64,000 nucleotides of DNA from Nostoc sp. UHCC 0870 (GCF_022063185.1 NZ_CP091913.1:2853501-2917500), one strand, 5' to 3'; shown: positions 8,480 to 16,655, counted from the first letter of the stretch. Made by a program: numbers and translations. Notes: generated by a model not told the origin, from the sequence alone.

Positions 8480-9625
8480 TCACTTCGCCTTAATTGGTGT
8501 GAGGGCGACACCGCGATAATAATGTCCGAGGATTTGGAGGTGGTTAGCACCGCGTAACGCTAAATTATACGCTCCCCATTGGCTCATGCCTAAACCGTGA
8601 CCAAAACCTAAGCCTTGGAGTAGAAAATTACCATCGGCTGCTTTGGTGACGTTAAATCGAGTGCTTCTCAGTCTGAGTGCTGTACGGACTTCTTCGCCGC
8701 GCAGTACCTTTGTCCCTTTATCCCCAACAATTCTTAAAGCTTTTACACTGTTAAAAGGTGAAAATGCCTCTGGAACTATCTCTTGGACATTGCCCACCCC
8801 AGCAATTCTGGTGCTAATTTCCGTGGGTGAAAAGGTGCGTTGCCAATTACATTCTTTGATGTTTTGATCATAGTCTTCTACTGCACGCAGGTAAGGTAGG
8901 GGATTTCCCCAAACATCTTCTACGTTTTCGGTGTGTCCTCCTGAACAAGCATGAAAGACTGAGAGAATTAGATTATTTTGATAAGTTAATACTTGCCCAG
9001 CCGTGGCATCAACTGCGCCATAAGTGGCGGGAGATTCACTACTTACGCCTTTATAAATTTGCCAGCGATCGGGACTATCACCTAAATCATAAACGGGGTT
9101 TTTACGCTGTTCTTGTCGTTTGTAAAGAGCATAGGTACGGGCTGCGATCGCCTGAGCTTTGAGGGCTTCTTGTGGCCAGCTAGAACTCATTTCTGCGCCG
9201 ATGACGCTGTAGAGATATTCTTCTAAATCTACCCAGTTAACGACATCGATACCTTTGTCTGTGGGGACAACTAGAGTTCTACCGCGATACCAGCGATCGC
9301 CAATATACACGAATCCTTTGCCTGATGGTTCAATCCAAAATAAACCAGATTGCCATTTATCTAAAGCTACTCCTCCAGGTACAGCTTGAGCATAAAAAGC
9401 ACTCATGGCTGGTAATTGTCCTAGAGTTCGCCCGGTACTGTCTTTGACAATCGCCGTTGTGGAACTGCCAACTTTAGTTTGATTGACTCCCCTTTCAATA
9501 GCTACACGCAGAATCACAGAAGCTTGAGCCGGAGCAACCAAAGCTATCCATAATAAAGCACCTAACCACCAATGACGTATTTTAAGCTGGGATAATAAAG
9601 AGCCGAATAACAGTTGAAATTTCAT
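8480..9625 (-). CDS. SpoIID/LytB domain protein
   Basis: The 381-residue protein starts with a signal peptide or anchor (hydrophobic residues about 18-35, ending PAQAS). The SpoIID/LytB domain occupies about residues 120-370, with LEEYLYSVIGAEMSSSWP, ALKAQAIAARTYALYK, FHACSGGHTENVEDVWG, and GLGFGHGLGMSQWGAYNLA near the C-terminus. In sporulating bacteria SpoIID is a lytic transglycosylase and LytB enhances amidases; cyanobacterial relatives are presumed to act on peptidoglycan in the periplasm. The likely catalytic Glu of the SpoIID family may be the one in VIGAEMSSSWP. It is transcribed alone. Confidence 0.88.
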   Translation of the reverse strand: MKFQLLFGSLLSQLKIRHWWLGALLWIALVAPAQASVILRVAIERGVNQTKVGSSTTAIVKDSTGRTLGQLPAMSAFYAQAVPGGVALDKWQSGLFWIEPSGKGFVYIGDRWYRGRTLVVPTDKGIDVVNWVDLEEYLYSVIGAEMSSSWPQEALKAQAIAARTYALYKRQEQRKNPVYDLGDSPDRWQIYKGVSSESPATYGAVDATAGQVLTYQNNLILSVFHACSGGHTENVEDVWGNPLPYLRAVEDYDQNIKECNWQRTFSPTEISTRIAGVGNVQEIVPEAFSPFNSVKALRIVGDKGTKVLRGEEVRTALRLRSTRFNVTKAADGNFLLQGLGFGHGLGMSQWGAYNLALRGANHLQILGHYYRGVALTPIKAK

Positions 9626-9795
9626 GCTGATTATTTAATCACAAGTATCTGTTGGTAGCTGCACGATCATGTTCATAACTTAAGATAAGACAATTCCCCG
9701 ATGTCGGAGGTTGCCACCTGCTATATAATTATGCAATGTGTTTTAGTTAGTCTCCTGTGTATAAATCAGCATTTCTCATGTCAGGTTTTTAATGA

Positions 9796-10539
9796 CTATA
9801 CTGAACGATAGGCTATGCGGAGACTTTGTACGAGAATGATTAAGGATGCGATCGCCATTAATCCACCCCAAAACCAATAAGGTAACAACAAATATTTTTG
9901 CATCTGGGCTGTATCAGACAGTCCCAAAGGGCCAGCCGTGCTGCTAAATAAATAATCTAGTTGGTGGTAGGTACTCACACAGGCTTGCACGCCTAAAAAT
10001 TGGATGGCGAATCCTTGCACCCATTGGGAAGCTTTATAACCAATACCTAAAATCATGACACCCAATAGGGGAATTGCCACAAATCCAAAGGAGGAACGTA
10101 CCCAAATTAATGTCGAAACCAGTAAAAAACCTCCGAGAATTTTGAGACTCAAGGAGGCTGTTTTAAAATTACGAGACGCTAAAATTAAAGCTGCGCCTGC
10201 TAGTGGAGGCCCCATTGGCCCGGCTGCGGCGACTAAGAAAGGGCCAAGGGGAGCTAATGATGTCCGGAGTCCATAAGTGGCTACCCCAGAACCATTACTA
10301 AAAATTTGTAATTTCTGGAACTGTCCACCCAATAATATAGCCATCAGCCCGTGACCCATCTCGTGAAACCACGTAGCTAAAATACTAAAAGGGTATAAAA
10401 TATAATTACCAATTGGTAGTTGCCAAAGGATGGCTGTAGCGATCGCTGCTCCTACTAGCCAAGTTAGCCCCATACGTTCAACTACTGGCGGAGCTTCGTT
10501 GGTCAATAATTTATGAAAATCTTTCCCTGGTTCGCTCAT
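9796..10539 (-). CDS. M50-like membrane metalloprotease
   Basis: The 247-residue protein is almost wholly hydrophobic after residue 22, with about six membrane segments. The zinc motif HEMGH is at residues 59-63 inside the second helix region (ATWFHEMGHGLMAILLGG), as in M50 (site-2 protease-like) peptidases. The expected C-terminal Asp motif of classical S2P proteins is not obvious, so it belongs with the M50B-like family of uncertain activity. I chose ATG 10539 (MSEPGKDFHK). An in-frame ATG 108 bp further upstream would translate through a tandem repeat (10561-10597) and is unlikely. Its substrate is unknown. Confidence 0.8.
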   Translation of the reverse strand: MSEPGKDFHKLLTNEAPPVVERMGLTWLVGAAIATAILWQLPIGNYILYPFSILATWFHEMGHGLMAILLGGQFQKLQIFSNGSGVATYGLRTSLAPLGPFLVAAAGPMGPPLAGAALILASRNFKTASLSLKILGGFLLVSTLIWVRSSFGFVAIPLLGVMILGIGYKASQWVQGFAIQFLGVQACVSTYHQLDYLFSSTAGPLGLSDTAQMQKYLLLPYWFWGGLMAIASLIILVQSLRIAYRSV

Positions 10540-10560
10540 ACTAATTCGTAATTCTTCATT

Positions 10561-10597
10561 AGGGGTGTAAGGGTGTAAGGGTGTAAGGGTGTAGGGG
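10561..10597. repeat. GGTGTAAG octamer tandem repeat
   Basis: About four copies of GGTGTAAG lie just upstream of the chosen start of the M50-like gene. The reverse complement (TACACCC type) occurs again at about 10700-10712 as CACCCCTACACCCC. They are non-coding repeats that create a false N-terminal extension of the ORF. Confidence 0.65.
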
Positions 10598-10732
10598 TTG
10601 AAGGTGTCGGACGGGGATTGAAAAATAACCCAACATGGATGCCCCAAGGAGCAGAGCTTTTAACCCAAGGGTTAGATTGGCTGCTCTTTCTTCCCCCCAC
10701 ACCCCTACACCCCTAATCCTCTATACCTATAG

Positions 10733-11659
10733 TTAAGCGAGTTTAAAGAGGAATGTCATTAAATCTCCTTTACCAAGGCTGATGCGATCGCCTGGTCTGA
10801 GGCGGTGTCTGTTACCTGGTAATAAGGGCAAATTATTAATGTAAGTTCCGTTAGAACTGCCGACATCTTCTATATAGTGAGCATCTCCCTCCATCCGAAT
10901 ATCGGCGTGGATGCGAGAAACAATTTCAGAATTAGAAAATCCTGAAACATCTATATCTGGAGGAATGCGGTCATTCGGCTTGCCAATATGAATCACAGAC
11001 AGACTTGGTGGTAATTCAATTTCTCTGTCGCTTTGGACGTGAACCAATAAGGCTGTGATTTGCTGTAATTGGGTTCTGGCGGGAGATGGTGGTGCAACTA
11101 CAGGCTGTGGTATTGGATCTGGTGCTGGTGCTGGTGCTGGTTCTTCTGCTGCTTGGACTGGTGCTGGTGCTGGCTCAGGAGGTGCAGTGGGAACAGGTTC
11201 TTCAATTACTACAGCTGGTGGTGCTGGTGGTGGTGTAATTTCTGCCTCGACTGGGGGAGGTGCAACTGGAGGTGCAACTGGAGGCGCGACTGGAGGCGCG
11301 ACTGGAGGCGCAGCCATTTCTGTAGGTGGTAAGGGTGCAAACCCAGGGTCAATACCTAAAGCGTTAGGTTGTAGTAATTCCAACATTGGATCTGGCATTG
11401 GATCTGGTATTGGATCAGGAGTAACCAATGCTGGGACTTCTACAGGGATGTCAGGCGCAACAGTAGCAACAACAGTAGCAGCAGCAGGTACAGCAGCTGA
11501 ATGTAGATTAAAGCCACATTGACCGCAGAAAGCGGCATCAGACTGTACCGTTGCACCACAATTGGGACAGTGGCTAGTAGCTGGTAACGGTGTGTAGCAA
11601 GCTTCACATTGAACCGCGCCGTCTGGATTTGAGTGATTGCAATTAGGGCAAACTATCAT
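10733..11659 (-). CDS. Zinc-ribbon and FHA domain protein
   Basis: The 308-residue protein has two N-terminal zinc ribbons with Cys4/Cys7/Cys18/Cys21 and Cys31/Cys34/Cys45/Cys48. A long linker of about 150 residues is rich in Pro, Ala and Val and contains tandem APPV repeats. A C-terminal FHA domain (about residues 205-305) has the expected IHIGKPND start, SNSEIVSRIHADI and IEDVGSSNGTYINN. FHA domains bind phosphothreonine peptides, so this is likely an adaptor read by a Ser/Thr kinase such as the one at 16656-18302; that pairing is only inference. No membrane segment is seen. The linker DNA has a repeated GGAGGCGCAACT-like unit and probably varies in length between strains. Confidence 0.9.
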   Translation of the reverse strand: MIVCPNCNHSNPDGAVQCEACYTPLPATSHCPNCGATVQSDAAFCGQCGFNLHSAAVPAAATVVATVAPDIPVEVPALVTPDPIPDPMPDPMLELLQPNALGIDPGFAPLPPTEMAAPPVAPPVAPPVAPPVAPPPVEAEITPPPAPPAVVIEEPVPTAPPEPAPAPVQAAEEPAPAPAPDPIPQPVVAPPSPARTQLQQITALLVHVQSDREIELPPSLSVIHIGKPNDRIPPDIDVSGFSNSEIVSRIHADIRMEGDAHYIEDVGSSNGTYINNLPLLPGNRHRLRPGDRISLGKGDLMTFLFKLA

Positions 11660-11698
11660 TGATTTAAGCCTTTGTTCAAGAGCATCCTAAAATATAGT

Positions 11699-11855
11699 TT
11701 TGGGGATTGGGGATTGGGGATTGGGGACTGGGGATTGGGGACTGGGGATTGGGGACTGGGGATTGGGGATGAGAAATATAATCTCCCCTTGCTTCCCCTG
11801 CTTCCCCTGCTTCCCCTGCTTCCCCTGCTTCCCCTGCTTCCCCTGCCTCCTAAAA
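11699..11855. repeat. Two adjacent tandem repeat arrays
   Basis: The first array (about 11699-11770) is built from heptamers GGGGATT and GGGGACT, about ten units. The second (about 11787-11849) is built from seven 9-bp units CTTCCCCTG. They lie between the divergent 5' end of the FHA gene and the 3' end region of pgl. Small ORFs across them are repeat artefacts. Confidence 0.8.
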
Positions 11856-11912
11856 TTGTGGTAAAAGAGCAACTCTAGCTTTCGATTTTAACAACTACTT
11901 GTGATACAAAAA

Positions 11913-12635
11913 TTAAGCTGAGAGTTCCGCACCTGCGGCGGCATCAAGTAGCCACAAAAGTTCCCCTTGAGGTTTAATTAGGCGGGATGGGTAGGTAGAG
12001 TCATCCGCTTGTGGGGCAAAGACTTGAGCTAGAGCCGGTCTTTTGTTCGCACCAGCTACTACAAACATGACCGTGCGAGCTGCATTAATGAATGGGTATG
12101 TAAAGGTGATGCGGGGGTTGCCGTCTTTGTTACCGACAGTAATTAAGCGATCGCTTACTTTTAAAGCTTCTGTGTGGGGAAACAAAGATGCAGTGTGGGC
12201 ATCATCACCCATGCCGAGCAATACTACATCCAAAGCGGGAAATTCTCTCGGTGCAGATTGAAAGAATGCTTGCAAGTGTTGTTCGTATTTAGCCGCAGAT
12301 AGCCCTGGATCGTTATCCAAGGTGGGTACAGCATGAATATTGGCTGGAGGGATATCAACCCGATCTAGCCAGGCACGACGCGCCATTAATTCATTGCTAT
12401 CAGGATGATTTGGGGGAACATAACGCTCATCGCCCCAAAACACATGAATTTTATCCCAAGGTAATTTTTGCTGGGCGATCGCTTCATACAACGGCTTAGG
12501 TGTGCTACCGCCAGATAAGGCGATCGTAAATTTTCCCTGCTCTTTAATGGCAGTATCTAACTTGGTCAGGATCAAATCAAGCGATCGCGCAATTAACGCT
12601 GATTGATCTGGTAGGACTTCAACCGTTTTATTCAT
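11913..12635 (-). CDS. pgl: 6-phosphogluconolactonase
   Basis: The 240-residue protein hydrolyses 6-phosphogluconolactone to 6-phosphogluconate, the second step of the oxidative pentose phosphate pathway, in the cytoplasm. The family motifs are ALSGGSTPKPLYE (phosphate binding, about residue 41), VFWGDERYVPPNHPDSNELM (about 65-85) and LLGMGDDAHTASLFPHT (about 140-156). The length matches bacterial Pgl of the DevB/SOL type. In heterocyst-forming cyanobacteria this pathway supplies reductant for nitrogen fixation. It is not linked here to zwf, opcA or tal. Confidence 0.95.
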   Translation of the reverse strand: MNKTVEVLPDQSALIARSLDLILTKLDTAIKEQGKFTIALSGGSTPKPLYEAIAQQKLPWDKIHVFWGDERYVPPNHPDSNELMARRAWLDRVDIPPANIHAVPTLDNDPGLSAAKYEQHLQAFFQSAPREFPALDVVLLGMGDDAHTASLFPHTEALKVSDRLITVGNKDGNPRITFTYPFINAARTVMFVVAGANKRPALAQVFAPQADDSTYPSRLIKPQGELLWLLDAAAGAELSA

Positions 12636-12798
12636 GGCTTTATCATCACATCACCGGCTTCCAGCAATACCATACCTAACTTATAACAACTCCCCTGTTT
12701 AAATTTTGAAACTTTTAACATCAGGAAGTAGGACAGAATTAAGTCAATTCAATTCATGCTTATCACTTTCTTTGGTTAGTTGTCAGTAGTCAGTTGTA

Positions 12799-13386
12799 CT
12801 AACTGTTTTTCACCCTAGATAAGTTGTGTTGTACCATTTCTGCTAAATTTGTCTCAGTTAAACAGCGTCTTTCGGAGCAATAGGTCATCAAATACACTCC
12901 ATTCATCATCCGCACTGTACTGACGCGCACCCGAAAATCATCTGTCATAAACCAGCAGCGTTCCTGTCCCTGGTTGCTGTCATATTCGGTATCAATTGTT
13001 AAAATGCCGTCTTTGCCAAACCAGTAGCGGCTAACAACGGGAATCTTTTCCACATATCCTTGGTTGCGTAGTAATTTGCCCGATCGCCCCGTCTCATCAT
13101 CTGGGACATCAATCAACACAGCAGCCTGCTCAGGATTCGGTTCTTTGTCATCGTCATGTGCTTGCCACATAAAGCTAGCTCCTCCCTTCGCCATAACTGG
13201 ATCAATGCCTTGCTGTTCACAAATCATATTGATCCGTGGATCATCCGTAATTACGCCCACATACAGCTTTGATTCTCCCGACTCATCCGCCACCGTATCA
13301 AAGTGATGCACCGTGCGGTGGGTAAACCAGACTCCTTCACTCTTACGAAAAAAGTCCATCATCGTCATCGGTGTCAGCAAAGCCAT
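12799..13386 (-). CDS. cpcS: CpcS/CpeS-type phycobilin lyase
   Basis: The 195-residue protein belongs to the lipocalin-fold S-type lyases that attach phycocyanobilin (or phycoerythrobilin) to Cys82/84 of phycobiliproteins. The start MMDFFRKSEGVWFTHRTVHHF is the typical first segment (family pattern F..S.G.W...R..H), and the C-terminal segment with MTYCSERRCLTETNLAE matches the conserved end of the barrel, including the RR..TET element. Cyanobacteria have several paralogues and I cannot say which one this is, so the symbol is a family label. It stands 107 bp from the divergent pentapeptide-repeat gene, with a phycobiliprotein-like gene 2.3 kb away. Confidence 0.85.
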   Translation of the reverse strand: MALLTPMTMMDFFRKSEGVWFTHRTVHHFDTVADESGESKLYVGVITDDPRINMICEQQGIDPVMAKGGASFMWQAHDDDKEPNPEQAAVLIDVPDDETGRSGKLLRNQGYVEKIPVVSRYWFGKDGILTIDTEYDSNQGQERCWFMTDDFRVRVSTVRMMNGVYLMTYCSERRCLTETNLAEMVQHNLSRVKNS

Positions 13387-13422
13387 AGGTTATCCTCAAA
13401 CAAACAAAATAAATTTAATTAC

Positions 13423-13449
13423 GAATTACGAATTACGAATTAAGAATTA
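13423..13449. repeat. CGAATTA heptamer repeat
   Basis: About three to four tandem copies of CGAATTA occur in the divergent promoter region. This is the reverse complement of the TAATTCG heptamer found in 14 perfect copies at 55311-55408. Confidence 0.6.
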
Positions 13450-13493
13450 GTGTCGCGGTACAATACCCCTAAATAATCTCACGATTTCAACTC

Positions 13494-14300
13494 ATGATCA
13501 GCAGAGAGACTCTCAAGACACCCCAAGACGTTTTGGCTGCTCTCAAGGCGGGACTTACTCTGTGTCAACAAGATTTATATCAATTTAATCTCAGTGGACT
13601 GGAATTACAAAAAGCCAATTTTCATAGAGCTACTCTGATTCGAGCGAATCTCCGTCAAGCTGATCTGAGTGAAGCGAATCTCAGCGCAGCTGATTTACGG
13701 GGCGCGGATCTCAGCCAAGCTATTTTGCGGGATGCGAATTTACTCTCAGCTTGTTTATATCGAGTTGATCTGAGTGGTGCAGATTTACGGGGAGCAATTT
13801 TGACGGACATCAAGTTGCTGGGAGCTAAATATAATAGCCAGACTCTGTTTCCAGAAGACTTTGCTTATAAATCCTCTGGGGCGATCGGGCCAAATGCTAA
13901 TTTGAACGGGGCGCAGCTAAATACAGCCAACTTGCGAAATGCTGATTTGCAGGGTGCAAGCTTGTTGGGGGCTTATTTGGGGGGTGCTGATCTAACTCTT
14001 ACTAATCTTCAGGGGGCGCGTTTAAGTCAAGCAGACTTGCGAACAGCCTGGTTAGCAGGGGCTTATTTACGTAATGCTCGGTTGAATGGGGCTAATTTAG
14101 CAGGTGCAGATTTACGAGCAGCAGATATGACTGGCGTTGAGTTCGAGCAGTTAGAAAGCATTGCCGGAGCAGATTTTACCAAAGTTCAGGGGCTAAGTGA
14201 TGAAATGCGATCGCGCCTGCTTAGTCACCCTGCACAAGAGCTAGATACACCTCATGCTTTAACCCGTCGGACTACACGCGCCAGCTTGGAAAGTATATAG
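13494..14300 (+). CDS. Pentapeptide-repeat protein
   Basis: The 268-residue protein carries two blocks of A(D/N)LXX pentapeptides (about residues 37-103 and 130-220), predicted to form a right-handed quadrilateral beta helix. About 27 residues without repeats separate them (AKYNSQTLFPEDFAYKS, a typical pentapeptide-protein insert with a conserved FP.DF motif). A 40-residue N-terminal segment and a polar C-terminal tail flank the helix. No enzymatic domain, signal peptide or membrane segment is seen. Such proteins are abundant in cyanobacteria and mostly of unknown function. The stop codon lies inside the left arm of the palindromic element at 14296-14401. Confidence 0.9.
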   Translation: MISRETLKTPQDVLAALKAGLTLCQQDLYQFNLSGLELQKANFHRATLIRANLRQADLSEANLSAADLRGADLSQAILRDANLLSACLYRVDLSGADLRGAILTDIKLLGAKYNSQTLFPEDFAYKSSGAIGPNANLNGAQLNTANLRNADLQGASLLGAYLGGADLTLTNLQGARLSQADLRTAWLAGAYLRNARLNGANLAGADLRAADMTGVEFEQLESIAGADFTKVQGLSDEMRSRLLSHPAQELDTPHALTRRTTRASLESI

Positions 14301-14401
14301 CGTTTCCTAATCACATGAGGTATATCATAGCCCCCTCCTTGCTTGCGGGGAGGGGGTTGGGGGTGGGGTTCTTGTACCTCACTAAAGTGAGAACCGCTAT
14401 A
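14296..14401. repeat. MITE-like palindromic element between convergent genes
   Basis: The arms TATAGCG (14296-14302) and CGCTATA (14395-14401) are perfectly complementary. Inside them TGAGGTA (about 14315) pairs with TACCTCA (about 14376), and the centre holds a strong C-rich/G-rich hairpin (CCCCTCC with GGAGGGG). It sits exactly between two convergent genes and its left arm contains the stop codon of the pentapeptide gene. It may act as a bidirectional terminator. Confidence 0.6.
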
Positions 14402-14402
14402 T

Positions 14403-14609
14403 CTATGATTTAGTTGCTGTCCAATCTTTCTTTAGCAATGCCAAAAAGGTAGCAATCCCTTTAGAAAATCCTTGAGGATCGGGTAAAACATACTGCGGAA
14501 ACTCTTCATACGGCCGCCACTGCTCAGACGAATTATGCCGCAGGTATAAGACCCGATCGTCCCCTTCCATTTTCCAGAGCATTTCACCGCCGGTGGGAAT
14601 TTCAGCCAT
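14403..14609 (-). CDS. Small conserved hypothetical protein
   Basis: This 68-residue protein starts at ATG 14609 (MAEIPTGGEMLWKMEG). The start is chosen because GGAGAAA ends 5 bp before it; an ATG eight codons upstream has no such site. The sequence is rich in Trp, Tyr and Pro with no hydrophobic segment (DDRVLYLRHNSSEQWRPYEE, then FPQYVLPDPQGFSKG). I do not recognise the family by name. Similar short proteins with a 'W...RPYEEFP' core seem cyanobacterial, but that is recollection only. Function unknown. Confidence 0.65.
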   Translation of the reverse strand: MAEIPTGGEMLWKMEGDDRVLYLRHNSSEQWRPYEEFPQYVLPDPQGFSKGIATFLALLKKDWTATKS

Positions 14610-14706
14610 GTTTTTCTCCTTTCGTGCAAACAAAAATACTCAGTAATAGTTTGCTCTTGACCAATTCTGCCAGTCTAAGTAGAACGGCGTAAATAATTAA
14701 AGGTTT

Positions 14707-14752
14707 GTAGTAAGGACTTTAGTCCTTCTTTTAGGACTAAAGTCCTTACTAC
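14707..14752. repeat. Perfect 20-bp inverted repeat
   Basis: The arms GTAGTAAGGACTTTAGTCCT (14707-14726) and its exact reverse complement (14733-14752) enclose a 6-base loop. The core AGGACTAAAGTCCT also occurs at 1247-1260, followed there as here by a sequence similar to ACTAC(A/G)AACTTG, so this is a dispersed repeat family. It lies in a 295-bp gap between two genes on the minus strand. Confidence 0.8.
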
Positions 14753-14904
14753 GAACTTGATCAAAATAACTTTATATTACTTAAAGTCGTTAGGTTTAAT
14801 ATTCAATTCTATACAACATCTCTAGACAGTTATGTTGAATTGCTTTATAGGAGTGTCTCACAGAACAAGTTAAAAGGCACTCATGCAAAAGAAAGATTTA
14901 TTAT

Positions 14905-15564
14905 TCAAGGGATTAAATCTTCCATTGCTGCTCCCACTACACGGTAATCAGCATCCTGTCTCAGTTCTCCTAGGGCTTCCTTGGCTTCGGGGGTAATAAA
15001 GTGCTTGAGGGCATAGGCAACCCGTACCCGGATATATTCAGCCTCAGAATTTTTCAGTATCAGGAGTTGAGACAAAGCAGCCTCAGACTGACGGGAACTC
15101 GCCAACCAACCCAGCGCATCTACGGCGGCTTCCTGCACTGCGGCATCTTCCCCTTCTAGTCCTAAAGCGCAAACCTCCAGCACTTCTTCAGGGCAGTCCA
15201 TTTCTACAAGGGCTGCCAGAATGCTGCGCCGCACCAACCAGTGATCATCTCGTAAAAATGTCTGCACTAGATGAGAGGCAGAAACCCTGCCAAATAATGA
15301 GAGGGAGTTAGAAGCTTCTGCCCGGACATTGGGCGTGTTATCAAACTTCATGATTTGCAGCAAAGCCGCGAAGGATTCCGACGTTTTTTGCTTGCCCAAC
15401 TCCCTAGCAACAAATGTTCGTACCAGAAACTCTGGGTCTTGGATATGGCGGGTGAGTAAAGGAACAGCGACATCGGTGGGATAATCTTGGAGGGCAGAGA
15501 TTGCCTTGAGGCGGTATTGAAAATCCGCGTCTTGCAATTTGGTTTCGATTTCGTGGAGTTCCAT
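14905..15564 (-). CDS. HEAT-repeat protein of the CpcE/NblB-like group
   Basis: The 219-residue protein is built throughout from alpha-helical HEAT-like repeats of about 31 residues (for example VAVPLLTRHIQDPEFLVRTF, then FAALLQIMKFDNTPNVRAEA, LVQTFLRDDHWLVRRSILAA, and AAVQEAAVDALGWLASSR). The size and repeat type match the E/F-type bilin lyase subunits and the phycobilisome-degradation protein NblB. I cannot tell lyase-like from degradation-like roles, and many such HEAT proteins have other jobs. Its 5' end faces the phycobiliprotein-like gene at 15711 with 146 bp between them, which fits a link with pigment proteins (inference). Confidence 0.75.
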   Translation of the reverse strand: MELHEIETKLQDADFQYRLKAISALQDYPTDVAVPLLTRHIQDPEFLVRTFVARELGKQKTSESFAALLQIMKFDNTPNVRAEASNSLSLFGRVSASHLVQTFLRDDHWLVRRSILAALVEMDCPEEVLEVCALGLEGEDAAVQEAAVDALGWLASSRQSEAALSQLLILKNSEAEYIRVRVAYALKHFITPEAKEALGELRQDADYRVVGAAMEDLIP

Positions 15565-15671
15565 AGCAGCGAACAGTAGACGATTTCTTATACTTTAGTC
15601 TGAACCGGATGTCTCATATCTTGCGATCGCCCCAAAACATGGGAAAATATATTTTGTCTCAAGGATTTGAT

Positions 15672-15706
15672 TTCGGAGCGTTTGCGTAGCGTCTCCGTAG
15701 GAGGAG
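15672..15706. repeat. Dispersed palindromic repeat that supplies a ribosome binding site
   Basis: The segment GGAGCGTTTGCGTAGCGTCT followed by CCGTAGGAGGAG is a common Nostoc repeat type; its end AGGAGGAG is the Shine-Dalgarno site for the GTG start at 15711. Related GCGTAGCG/GTAGCGTCT sequences occur at 22360-22380 and 51605-51700. Confidence 0.65.
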
Positions 15707-15710
15707 CGAC

Positions 15711-16298
15711 GTGACAAAGCCACCCCTAAGTGCGGCAGTTCGGGAATTGATCCACAAAGCTAGGATTGTTAGTTTTGCCACCTGGCAGAGTACCCATCCA
15801 CCGATAGTAATTCAGCGATTCCAAGCGGCAGATGACGAGGGACGCTACCTCACCGATGAAGATTTAGATCAAATTCAGCAGCTTGTGCCATCAAGCACAG
15901 CACTCGTTATAGTAACTAGGGAACTGCGCGATCGCGTCAATGAAATTGTAGATGAAGCTAGAACCCAGGTATTGAATACATTCCCCAAAATCACCCAACC
16001 CGGTGGCGGACTCTACCCAGCCGCCAGAGCAGATGCCTGCTGGCGTGATTTCTGGCACTTCCTGCGCTGTATTACTTATGGTATCGTTGGACAGCATACA
16101 GACTACACCAGCACGGAAGGATTGCACTATATGCAACTGCTGTATCAAGAATTGCAAGTGCCGTTAGATGCAATGGTGGTAGGGCTAGAAGGCATTAAGA
16201 CTGCCAGTTTAAAGCGAGTCGCATCAGAGCAGCAAGCCCAGATATCCCCCTATTTTGATCATTTAATTGAGCAATTAAAGCAATTTCAATATGGTTAA
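15711..16298 (+). CDS. Phycobiliprotein-like (phycobilisome family) protein
   Basis: The 195-residue protein has the globin-like fold signature of the phycobilisome family. The segment around residues 98-140 (PGGGLYPAARADACWRDFWH, then FLRCITYGIVG) aligns with the chromophore region of allophycocyanin and phycocyanin. Cys110 takes the place of bilin-binding Cys84, followed by the conserved Arg-Asp pair (R112-D113), LR..TY and the later GLEGIK segment. It is longer than true antenna subunits (about 160-172 residues) and too divergent to be a core alpha or beta subunit. The start is GTG at 15711, with AGGAGGAG 5 bp upstream. It could be a bilin-binding regulator or a non-pigmented relative. A small membrane protein overlaps its 3' end by 8 bp. 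Confidence 0.8.
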   Translation: MTKPPLSAAVRELIHKARIVSFATWQSTHPPIVIQRFQAADDEGRYLTDEDLDQIQQLVPSSTALVIVTRELRDRVNEIVDEARTQVLNTFPKITQPGGGLYPAARADACWRDFWHFLRCITYGIVGQHTDYTSTEGLHYMQLLYQELQVPLDAMVVGLEGIKTASLKRVASEQQAQISPYFDHLIEQLKQFQYG

Positions 16299-16632
16299 TA
16301 TTAAACTATTTCTTCATAATCAGGTTTTTCAAAAGGTCAACCCCAAGATATTTATTTTTATAAAAATCATATCTATAGTGCTGACGACTGGAGCAATTCT
16401 CTTAGAATTATGGAATGATTATCTGCTAATAAATAACCAGCAAATTTTAAATTATTTAAATATAGTTGTTTGGATAGGACGAATTGTTATCACAATCCAT
16501 TTTTTAGAAGCAGTAATAGCAACTATTTATGCACCTGAAAAAAACAGGATACCATTACAATATGGTATTTATACTTTTTTTGTCGGCACAATTGGTTTAT
16601 TAGAACTATTTAATCAGGAAGAGTTGTCTTAA
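16291..16632 (+). CDS. Small membrane protein, function unknown
   Basis: The 113-residue protein begins inside the last codons of the phycobiliprotein-like gene (8-bp overlap), so the two are probably translationally coupled. It has about three membrane segments (about residues 20-40, 57-80 and 90-106). I do not recognise the family. Base composition is more AT-rich than its neighbour. Coupling suggests a shared task, for example placing the phycobiliprotein-like partner at a membrane, but this is inference from the overlap alone. Confidence 0.65.
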   Translation: MVNIKLFLHNQVFQKVNPKIFIFIKIISIVLTTGAILLELWNDYLLINNQQILNYLNIVVWIGRIVITIHFLEAVIATIYAPEKNRIPLQYGIYTFFVGTIGLLELFNQEELS

Positions 16633-16655
16633 GTTGACATTTTTGTTTCACCTTG

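Noticed and set aside
10540..10647. Upstream extension of the M50-like protein to an earlier ATG
   Set aside because: The added 36 residues come from a GGTGTAAG tandem repeat and have low complexity; the protein starts naturally at 10539.
11055..11522. Long plus-strand ORF rich in Gly, Ala and Thr opposite the FHA gene
   Set aside because: It is antisense to the Pro/Ala-rich linker repeat, which keeps all frames open. The minus-strand gene has clear zinc-ribbon and FHA domains.
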